From positions 806,001 to 870,000 of the forward strand of contig JAMXSV010000001.1 of the NCBI GenBank assembly GCA_027559495.1: a stretch of DNA of 64,000 nt, written 5' to 3'. Shown one piece after another: positions 55,803-64,000 of the stretch. How positions within the stretch are numbered: the stretch's first letter is position 1; each line of letters starts with the position of its first letter. A program made the position numbers and the translations under genes. Source of the stretch: Aurifilum marmelostoma (lineage: Eukaryota > Ascomycota > Sordariomycetes > Diaporthales > Cryphonectriaceae). The notes under the pieces were generated by a model. That model was given only the letters and a program-made list of their open reading frames with translations, did not search any database and was not told the origin of the DNA.

Positions 55803-57525
55803 TTAGACATCAACAAGGTTGCCCTTGACCTGGATGCAGCTGTTTAGCATGATGGATATTTCATCACCATGACGGTGAACGACGGCGAGGTGCGAATATT
55901 ACTCACCAGGTACTCCCAGATCATCTTTCCCAGGTTATCAGGTATGGTGTAGAGATCAACAGAGAACTCGCCGGCTTCAATGGAACCGCTCGTCAGCGCT
56001 GGGTTGGAACAGGGGTGGGACTGGCGAGGGCGGCCACCCTTGCGTGTTTTGTTGGAGTGCATACCGTCAAGATTGTTCTGGATGTACGTATCATCCGCCT
56101 TGTGATCGTGGATCATCTGGATGACCTGCAGGAGATCGTCCTCCTCGAGCTTGACCAGGGCATCGGCCATCTTCTCCACGTCGAAGGGCTTCTTCTGCTT
56201 CTTGACGCTGCCGTCCACCTTCCTACTGCGACGGTCCTCATCGTTTGGCAGGGGGCCAGTATCGCGAAGGATCTGCTGTAGGTTCTGAGAAGGGTTCTTG
56301 AATGTGATGTTGTGGGTGTCCTCGTAGCGCGTCTGCTGAAAGTTCAGGTCGTGGGGAATGGTAATCTTTCCGCTCTTGTCCGTGTAGTAAAGATCAATAT
56401 GCATCTCAAATTCACCCCACCCCTCGTTCTCACACATGAAGGGGGGGCTCGAGGAAGGCTAGACAGCGGAGGGAAGAGGTGGGCTTAGCACAAGAACAGT
56501 CTCAAGAACAAAAAAGGAGAGGTTACAGAGCGAGGGTGCAGCTTACTTTGGACGGGGTTGTCGAAAGAAGGATGCAGGTTGAAGACGACCTTGGTAAAGC
56601 AGTCCGCTCTGTGCTGGTTGCCCTGCTGATCAAGAATGTAGATCTTGACATTCCACTTTCTGAACGGGAAGCCCTCCGAGGCAGGGGGCTTGTTCTCGCT
56701 GTCCACACACCACGTCAGTCGCGTTGCCATACAACGGCCGCGATCGGGCGCGCCTGCTCTGAAGAGAGTGTCTTCTTCACGTGTGGACGTACATAATGTG
56801 CTGCTCAGTGACGAGCTTGATTGTTCTCTGCGCATCGTTAGGACCAGGGGCCTCAGCTTGGTCGAAATGACCACGTCTGCCGAAGATGGAAGGGGGGAGG
56901 AGTAGTGCGGGCACGTGTTTGACGCGTGCTGCGCGTAGTGCGACCTCTGCCAGCACGAGGACCCATGATTGCAAAGTAGCGGGGGAGAGATGGGTAAGAG
57001 CAACGTAGGATAGTTGTGAGAGAGAGAAAGGGAAGGGCGCGAAAGGTATGTCTGGTGGTTGCGATGAAGTTGGGCCAAGGGAGTTGTATAGCGTGTCTTG
57101 AGAAGCTGGCTTGGGAGGTAAATCGAGGAACAAGAAAGAAGCAGGCAGCTCAGGTATCTCAAGGAAAACAAACAGGCACTATTTCGTCTGTAAAAGCAGT
57201 GCGAGCTAGCCTGAGAAGAAAGGCTGAAGGTGTCTTGGTGGCCTGATGTGTGTTTGTTGTTGGGCGGTAGGTGGAGGACGAAGGGCTCATTCACACTGAA
57301 AGTTTCCACACTGGGACGCGCCCAAACAGTTGAGACAATGCAGTACTGACACCTGCAACTGTTGGCCAGGAAAACTTCCAGGCCAACTTCCCCTTTCGAT
57401 CCAGCACAACACATCGTTGGGTGCAAACAGGGCTAATCGGGGCGAAAGGAAGGGAGGGCAGGGCCAGGGCAGTAGCACCATCACCACCACCACCAGACTC
57501 GGTAATTACTCACCTCGACCATCAT
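55803..57525 (-). CDS. TAF14: TAF14-like YEATS plus NET domain protein, one frame break
   Basis: Six exons (57525-57514, 56827-56793, 56698-56547, 56458-56065, 55974-55907, 55829-55803) give 228 aa after a 1-nt correction. The YEATS domain runs from about residue 5: RTIKLVTEQHI, FPFRKWNVKIYILDQQGNQ, NLHPSFDNPVQ, ENEGWGEFEMHIDLYYTD, KITIPHDLNF. A NET domain closes the protein: DVEKMADALVKLEEDDLLQV, then GEFSVDLYTIPDNLGKMIW. Yeast Taf14 is shared by TFIID, TFIIF, INO80, SWI/SNF and NuA3 and reads acylated histone lysines; the same nuclear role is inferred. The frame breaks at G7 56441-56447 (C7 coding); one C fewer restores FLEPPFMCENEGWG. Exon 1 is only 12 nt and intron 1 about 690 nt, so the start is less certain. 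Intron 4 (55975-56064) is 90 nt without an in-frame stop. Confidence 0.87.
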
Positions 57526-57635
57526 CTTGACTGCGTATTTTCCAACTGAACAGTAATGGTACAATAAGAATACTGACTCGAGAGAGAGATCGCTGTCTCT
57601 CTCTGCTGCCTCTCACGGCAGCCTTCACCTCCCCT

Positions 57636-58482
57636 TTAAGGAGGTCCTTTACGGGATGGTTGGCAGGACGAGCTACGCCGGTGACTATTGTCAACGGGCC
57701 AGCCTAGCCAGTAGATGTCGTACTTCCAAGTCGTATCGGATTGGACTCGGCGGTGGCCTCCACGTCGAACTCCTTGACCGTTGAACGTTGCGGCCTGTCG
57801 CTCCTCCTGGTTCGCACTGCGTGGGGCTATAATCGGAACGATGATGCCGGTGGCAGAGGCGTTCTCGTCGTTGCTGTGGGGTGTGGTGAGCTCCTGCTGC
57901 TCAGGGCCGGTGGCTGAGGTGCTCGACTCGCTGTCGGTATCCTGGTGGTCCGAGAACGGCCGCTTGATATCGGTCACAACTGGACCCAAGTTGGTGCCGT
58001 GGATGCGTCGTTGCAGCTCCTCCCACGTGCCGATGTCGAGCTCCCGCACGCTGTACGCGACACCGTCAAGGTAGAACTTAGGCAGCTCGTTGAAGCGGGC
58101 GAGCAGACTACCCGAGTAGAGGTGCGCAAGGTCGTGGGAGCCGGCCGCGTCGTAGCGTGGGCAGCTGTAGCTGAAGAACTGGGTCGGGCTGACCCACCAC
58201 GTCGTCTGTGTCTCGATGAGGTTGCTGGTGTCGACGCCCCAGATGTACTTGGCGTTGTCTTTGGGCAGGTCGTCGGGGTCGTAGATGGGGTATTCACGCT
58301 ATAAACAGTAGAACGTCAGTCTTGATCTGATCATTCGTGACTTGGCTCAGAACACGGTCATCATCACGTACGCGTGGATTGGTTGCCAACCGGATCGAGG
58401 TCTTGTTCTGCTTGTCACAGAACAACAGCTCGGGAACTCCCCAATTGGGATCATGCTCCTCCCAATCAGAATCAGAGTCCAT
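57636..58482 (-). CDS. orphan protein of unknown function
   Basis: Two exons (58482-58372, 58298-57636) give 257 aa; the intron has a gtacgt donor. The N-terminus is acidic (MDSDSDWEEHDPNWGVPELL). The middle is Tyr/Trp-rich (DNAKYIWGVDTSNLIE, then QTTWWVSPTQFFSYSCPRYD, then ARFNELPKFYLDGV), which suggests a folded domain. The C-terminal ~100 residues are polar and probably disordered, then WKYDIYWLGWPVDNS. I do not recognise a family, and there is no signal peptide or membrane segment. It ends about 110 bp before the TAF14 start on the same strand. The last 15 residues could be intron read-through. Confidence 0.65.
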
Positions 58483-60140
58483 GGTGGCTGGGCTTAGAGC
58501 TGATGAGTAGTGATGATGGTTAGCGTGTGGCGGTGTCACGTGGCTGTGCTGTGCGGAGTAGTTGTGGTGCGGGGTAGATAATGTGGCGGTGCAATGTGGC
58601 TGTCTGTGAAGTTGTTTGTATGCACGTGACACCCTTGGTGATGAACGTGTTGGCCGCCATGAGCACTAGTGAGGTTGTTGTGGTAACGAAGGGCAGACAA
58701 CTCAATAGGACAGCTGCCTTCAGGCGTCCGGGCCATTAAGACCACAATAGCCCCAGTGATTTGTGTCGTCCAGCTACAGCCAGCCGGCGGCCACCACTGA
58801 TGGGAACCTCCTCAAAACATGTAGCTTACAATTCTAATAATATGCGATGCCTGCAGAATCTGAACATCCAGCCCAAGAGGCCAATTCATATGTAAGAAAA
58901 ATGGATATGCTATGCATCTCTATATGTACAGCCAGAGCCACACTGATCTGTTTTCTTCATCCAAAATCCGGCTGCCCCATCAAGAGATGTGGCTGGCCTG
59001 GTGTGAACTACCCCATTCCTAGTATGAATAATCTGGTTACTGCAGCCTGTGAGCCGAATCCCCTGTGTCAATACCTCGTCAAAGTCTAGCAGATTATCGG
59101 TCCAACAATGACTACAAATTTCTTGGTCTCAGCTTGATCTACTCATCTTGTTCTCTGGGAGAACAAGCCTATATGCTGTGATTTAAACGATGTACATAGT
59201 TTTGAACCAGGGACAACTACTTAGAGAAACTTGGCAGGAGTGGAAGTATGCCTGAGATACGCTCGGACTGCAATGCATTCCCTGTTTTCCCATCACATTA
59301 CACCGACCACCTGCCATGAAACCCGATGAGGTATGTGGTAGGTGAAGCAAGTAGTTGTAGTGATACGAGCTTGCTCAGAGTGGATATGCCCAAGCCTTTA
59401 TAGTCACCTGGCAGGAAGCCACCTACCCACTACCAAACGCACGCAGCCAAGACGGGGGGGATTGACCATTAGGTGGTGAGAATTTCCAAGAGAAATGATC
59501 ACTGCAAGCACCACTCCCACGGGATATCAGACAGACAGGCATACGCACACAACACAGATCCAGATATATATACATGCAGGGCGTTCGGGGATCTGGCTTT
59601 TTCCACGTATCATGATCGCATATAATCAATGGGCTCTTTCTTCTCTTCTATGGGTTCCCTCGCCCGTGCTGCCACTTTCCGAAGTGACCTGACTACACTA
59701 CCAAACGAGGGGCATCTCCCTGAGATGGTTTCTTGCGTTGCCCTAGTGACAAATAGAAGGGAGATACCAGATTTGATCGGTTCATGTGCAGGCAGGTAGA
59801 GGAACCGTCACTCGACAGTCCCAGATCCGTGGAGAAACTACTGAGTGTGTCTCGCAGATCAAAGTAGGCATGGGCATGTCCATCCTTTTTAATCCATCTT
59901 TCTGTAGTGGAGGACTATCTAGAGGGGGTGTGGTGTTGGTGTTTTGTTGTGGGGGGGGAATCTTTGGGAATACGGGGGTTTTCGGTGTGCTGTGTCATGG
60001 TGATCGCGATAGGTAGTGTGGATAATGCACGTGGATGAAGGGGGTTTTCCATGATGCCAAGGGGTGTTGGTGAGAGCTTGACATCTCTCTTGAGGTCGTC
60101 TCAGCACACACTGGAGCAAAGACTGATTGTGCCAGTCCTC
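58483..60140. other. intergenic, no supported gene
   Basis: This holds the 5' flank of the orphan gene and the 3' flank of RanBP1. The part nearest RanBP1 (59880-60060) is G/T-rich on the plus strand. Short open frames only. Confidence 0.55.
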
Positions 60141-61370
60141 TTAGGCAGTCTCAGCCTCCTTCTTCTCCTCAACCTTCTTCTCCTCAGTCTCAGCAGCAGA
60201 ACCGGCGTTGAAGAGCTGCTCGTTGTCCTTTTGTGCCTTGATGAAAGCATCCTTGAAGAGGTTGGCGTCTAAATACCAGTCAGCACCGGCAGCAGGATGA
60301 GGACCTTTCCCGCCATGGAAGAAAACAAAACCTACTCTCGGAGTTGGCAAAGCGGATGGCCAGAGTGCAAGCCTCGGGCTCGCCCTCGCTGACATCGGCA
60401 GCAGCATTCCACACCCAGGACCGGTCAGAGCCGACGTTCGGGGACAGCTTCATCTCAGGAACGACTACAATCGGAAACGTCAGCCTCGCCATACCACATG
60501 ATCCCCTCTCGGACGGTAGCTATGACAGCTGCATGTGCGTGTGTGTACATACTGTAGTGGTTGGCGCAGACCTTGAGGGTCTTGTCGCGGCGCATGACCA
60601 GACGGGTCTTGCCGTTCTCCTTGTGCTTGAGCAGGCGGACGTCACCGGTGCCACGCTCCTTCCACTCCTGAGTGTCCTTCTTGAAGACGAAGAGCTTGGC
60701 GCGCATCTTGAAGAGCTGCTCCTCGGACTCCTCGTTGGTCTTGGTCTCGACCTTCTCGGTCAGGCGGATGACAGGCTCGAAGTGCACGTCCTCGGACTCG
60801 GGAGCTTCCTCCTGTATGGAGACAAGAACTGTTAGTAACGATGTGTACCCGTGTGCCACAACGGCAGCGGGGGCCTTGGCTTGGGGTATGGCCGCATTCC
60901 CAACTCACCTCATCGCCCTCCTTGGCAGCGGCAGCAGCATCGCGCTGTGCCTTGGCACTGCCAGAGTTGTCGCCACGGTCCTCATCCTCGTCCTTCTTCT
61001 CCTTCTTCGCACCACCGCCAAACATGGAAAACACGGCGGACGAGGTGACGGGGGCAGCGCCCTGAAGAAAAATCCAATCAAACACAGTCAGCATCAAGTT
61101 ATTTTCTCTTCCTCATCCAGGCCAGCCGCAACAGAAGCATTCGAAATCTTCTGCGCTGCCTACCCTGCCTGCTTGCATGGCTCGGCATTATTGCCTGTCG
61201 ACAGGCGACATGACCATAAAGGTCCGTCCAGCAGGCAAAGCAGTGTACGGCCAGACAGCTCCAGCATCCTCCCCGGAAAGGCCCAACAACGAAACTTCAG
61301 GTCGTAACTACCAACATACCTCGGGCTTGGTCTCCTCGACGGGCTTCTCAACGTTCTCAGCAGAAGACAT
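60141..61370 (-). CDS. RANBP1: Ran-specific GTPase-activating cofactor RanBP1/Yrb1
   Basis: Five exons (61370-61320, 61061-60909, 60811-60553, 60464-60336, 60268-60141) give 239 aa, all in frame. Residues 1-70 are acidic and Ala/Lys-rich (MSSAENVEKP, then SMFGGGAKKEKKDEDEDRGD). The Ran-binding domain follows: HFEPVIRLTEKVETKTNEE, the signature WKERGTGDVRLLKHKENGK, RLVMRRDKTLKVCANHY, and WVWNAAADVSEGEPE. The C-terminus is a Glu/Lys-rich tail. RanBP1 binds Ran-GTP and helps RanGAP release transport complexes on the cytoplasmic side of the nuclear pore. Length and domain order match fungal Yrb1. Intron donors are gtatgt, gtgagt, gtatgt and gtaggt. Confidence 0.95.
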
Positions 61371-62471
61371 CGTGACGAAAGGTATATCGGACGGATTGTT
61401 GGGAAAGCAAAAGAAGTCGTTGGAAACAGATGCGATCTGATGACGCTTCGCAAGGACCCTGGAGGAAAAACAAGGCCAAAATTACGTTAGCGGGGTGACT
61501 GGGACGCGGCAGATAACAAACCTTCTGGGAAAAGTTGACCCATATGACAAGAGTGAAAGAAGGTTCCGAGAGGAAAGGGCCGCAAGGGGTAGCTGAAGCT
61601 TACCTGGTGATGAAAGGGAAGTCTTGTCTTAGACTGGAGATCACAAACAAAGAACTTGGGTATCAACAAGTCTGGAGGTTGCTTGTGTGTGTCAGGCAAA
61701 GAAGAGACAGACAGGTCGAAGAACTATCCACCCAACATTGCCCCTCATCAGTCAGAGCCTGGCAGCCAGGCAGTCAGGGTGGGTCCAGTGGGCAGCCAGC
61801 GCACAGACCACCATTGTGCAGATTCACTAGGGCCCACAGGGGGGCGAGTCTGCCTGAAGAGTACCCAGCTAGCCAGCATTTTTTACACCAGAGTAGCATG
61901 TTGTACACACTTACAGTAGCAGCAATTTCAAGAAGAGAAGAAAATAATGATAATAATAATCATCATAATAAAGATCATTCACATGGACACACATAGTAGA
62001 TTTTATACACATAACAAATTCAGGAAGGCATATCAGTGTAGTATTCATCGACTAAAAGAGGTGCAATAATCAGGCAGCAGCATGCTCACCATCCCCCCTT
62101 CCCTCCCCAACAAAACAATTGCCTTTATTTACTTCTGGTTGACTTGTCTTTCTTTCTCGATTTTCCAGCACAAGAGTCTTTCACAAGCAAAGAATAGACC
62201 TTCCTTACCAACTCACACAAATGTGGTAATGAAACTATTTGGCGTGTCATGACTATTCATGCTGTGGGGGAATCAAAGGCTGAGGGGAATGGTGTCATAG
62301 TGCGCCTACAACAACTCAAAACGCATTGAAAGAACATGAAAAGCCGAAACGCCGGTTCTCTTCCATCGTGGACCCATTATCACCGTTATATGCCGTTCTT
62401 CTGTCATCGGCGGGCCAAGGCAGTAGCCCCAGCCAGACAGCACATCAAAGGACCTAGTGAGGGACAACCTA
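61371..62471. other. intergenic
   Basis: This holds the 5' leader of RanBP1 (an intron in the leader is possible) and the 3' flank of the next gene. AT-rich around 61925-62030. No gene is seen. Confidence 0.55.
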
Positions 62472-64000
62472 CTAGATTGACCATCGTCCCTTATCTTTAC
62501 AGCTGCCAGTGCGGGCACATTCGGCTCCCTCAGCCTGGGCCTGCCGTGCCTTCCTGGCATTGGCGAACTCCGCGTGCTTCTTCGACATGAACTTGCGAGC
62601 CTCGCGCTCATATACTTCGTATTGCTCGGTTTGGCCCTGCATCTTTAGCCACCAGAGCTTGGAGGCAATCTGTGCCTTGATGAGGGCGAGCTCGCCCTCG
62701 TCACGGAAGTCTTCGACGTGGCGGTGACGGTCCTTGGCCATTTTCTGAACGTCTTTCAGAAATGTGACAGCATCATCTGAGCGCACCGAGTCTCTCATCC
62801 AGTCGTATGTGTCTTCAGCCTTCTTTGACAAGTAATCTTTGATCGAGTCCCGCCAAGAGGCAGCCTTGTCGAGGACCGGCTCGTCGTTCGAAGAAAAGAC
62901 AGAAGCATAGCTCTCCTCCACCAACTTGTATACTCCGTCGGCAGTATCGCCCACCTTCTGGGCCACACCGTGAATAACGGTCTGAGCAGACCCTAGAGCC
63001 TTGAGAATTTCATCGAACAATTCAGGACCGAAATCGACTGCAAAGGTCTCATTGATCTTGGGCTTGCGTGTAGTGATGATGGATACATTGACTACACCAT
63101 GGGCCTCCTCGTAGGGTATCTCGATGATAATGCCTTCGTCGGTGCTGGACAGCTTGGTCTGTATGGCGGTTTCACCTCGGAAGACATCGATGTCGATCGC
63201 TCCCTTGGCCAGCCACGCCTCTTTCGTCCCGGAGTAGAGCTTGAGGAGGATTTCGTTGCTGCTGTACGGCTGAACGGAGCACACTGTGCGCTTGGGCCCC
63301 TCTGAGCTCACCGTATGCGCAATATCAGAGAGAAAGCCGCCGAAGGAAGGTGTCTCCGCAATCCTGACCGTCTTGGTGGAAGTGTGATTGATAGTAATGG
63401 TCGCAGTGGCCGCCGGTGCTTGCCCACTCACAACATCTGGAACGTGAGTCGAGTCTGAGGCTGCAAGATGGGTAAAACAAGGGGCGATGAGCTCGACATA
63501 AGCCATCAGAGCAGCCAGAAACCCCAGCATCACCACGGACCATCGGTAACAATGGTCTCGGTCCCATCGGTCCAAGAAGTCGCCCGCGGCCTCTCGGGCG
63601 AAAGCCTTCAAGCCCTTGCACTTTGCTCCAGAGAGCCCTTGCTCACAGCTAGCCAATGAGATGCCCTTGATCTTCTTGTCGCCAGCCCCTGAGACTGGTT
63701 TCTGAAGGCCGGTCAAGAAGGCGAGGTTCTGGTTCATCTGGCGGTTGTCAATGTCGAGAAAAGAGTTCACGTCGATGGGAAATCTCAGCTCGGTCTTGGA
63801 GTCTCTCGACTCGAGTGATACGCAGACGGCATGCTCATGCATGCAGTTGAGCCAGCGGCTCGGATCTGGGCCGATGTGGTCGTCGAAGACTGAGACTTCG
63901 GAAATGAAGATAGTGGGAATAGCATGACGCCGACAGAATTCCAAGGTCGTACGCAGGACTCTCAGCGACTCTTCAGTCTCATGCTCGGCGTCGGAGCAGA
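62472..64000 (-). CDS. single-pass membrane protein of unknown function, 5' end outside the window
   Basis: The frame is open from the window edge to the stop at 62472, so at least 509 residues of the C-terminal part are present and the start is missing. Visible segments: an N-terminal soluble part (IPTIFISEVSVFDDHIGPDP, then RFPIDVNSFLDIDNRQMNQN); one strong helix YRWSVVMLGFLAALMAYVEL; then a likely lumenal or extracytosolic beta-rich region (TATITINHTSTKTVRI); then a long charged, helical, coiled-coil-like end (DIQ/ALIKAQIASKLWWLKM type sequence, ending CKDKGRWSI). I do not recognise a family. The helix and charged tail suggest an organelle-membrane protein. Confidence 0.75.
   Translation of the reverse strand, partial: CSDAEHETEESLRVLRTTLEFCRRHAIPTIFISEVSVFDDHIGPDPSRWLNCMHEHAVCVSLESRDSKTELRFPIDVNSFLDIDNRQMNQNLAFLTGLQKPVSGAGDKKIKGISLASCEQGLSGAKCKGLKAFAREAAGDFLDRWDRDHCYRWSVVMLGFLAALMAYVELIAPCFTHLAASDSTHVPDVVSGQAPAATATITINHTSTKTVRIAETPSFGGFLSDIAHTVSSEGPKRTVCSVQPYSSNEILLKLYSGTKEAWLAKGAIDIDVFRGETAIQTKLSSTDEGIIIEIPYEEAHGVVNVSIITTRKPKINETFAVDFGPELFDEILKALGSAQTVIHGVAQKVGDTADGVYKLVEESYASVFSSNDEPVLDKAASWRDSIKDYLSKKAEDTYDWMRDSVRSDDAVTFLKDVQKMAKDRHRHVEDFRDEGELALIKAQIASKLWWLKMQGQTEQYEVYEREARKFMSKKHAEFANARKARQAQAEGAECARTGSCKDKGRWSI

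Noticed and set aside
1..64000. Biosynthetic gene cluster, transposon, CRISPR or virus-derived element
   Set aside because: No polyketide synthase, NRPS, terpene or P450 core genes, no transposase or reverse transcriptase motifs, no terminal repeats or spaced repeat arrays were seen.

Overview
The window is nuclear DNA from a filamentous ascomycete (Pezizomycotina; Sordariomycetes is my best guess, an inference from the gene families and their architecture). The evidence is short GT-AG introns of about 75-210 nt, genes on both strands with long AT-rich or low-complexity gaps, many microsatellites and homopolymers, and typical fungal families: Aro80-type Zn2Cys6 regulator, Erf4, DUF1996, DUF4203, a fungal-type Ost-alpha protein, and GH43. 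I see no operons, bacterial or viral genes, CRISPR arrays or intact transposons.

Layout. 2.2-5.7 kb: an Ost-alpha/TMEM184-like membrane protein (+) convergent with a secreted GH43 glycosidase (-). 9.5-11.3 kb: a secreted DUF1996 protein (-). 14.0-17.4 kb: a large membrane-anchored amidohydrolase (-). 18.4-20.1 kb: an SBF-like/Rch1-type transporter (-). 22.3-24.3 kb and perhaps further upstream: the Erf4 subunit of the Ras palmitoyltransferase (-). 28.2-29.9 kb: a conserved membrane/coiled-coil protein (+). 30.8-32.9 kb: a divergent catalase (-). A 5.8 kb gap with no recognisable gene follows. 38.7-42.5 kb: a long DUF4203 membrane protein (+). 43.2 kb: an initiator tRNA-Met (-). 44.3 and 45.8-47.5 kb: two conserved hypothetical proteins (+). 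49.6-53.2 kb: an Aro80-like regulator (-). 55.8-57.5 kb: a TAF14-like YEATS/NET protein (-). 57.6-58.5 kb: an orphan protein (-). 60.1-61.4 kb: RanBP1 (-). 62.5 kb to the window edge: a single-pass membrane protein (-), truncated by the edge.

The genes do not form a pathway or a biosynthetic cluster. They are housekeeping (TAF14, RanBP1, initiator tRNA, Erf4), secreted carbohydrate/cell-surface, transport and regulatory genes. The Aro80-like factor would be expected to act on aromatic amino-acid catabolism elsewhere.

The clearest window-wide signal is that six otherwise well-conserved genes each break by a single base at a G or C run: DUF1996, amidohydrolase, SBF transporter, Erf4, DUF4203 and TAF14. 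Correcting the run by one base restores a family-consistent protein each time. Assembly error is the simplest explanation; real mutation is possible. Other points worth checking are the loss of the distal Asn in the catalase, a likely GC-AG intron in the GH43 gene, an inactive-looking second half in the amidohydrolase, and a 90-nt in-frame intron in the NET domain of the TAF14 homologue. I did not find a convincing new multi-gene system.
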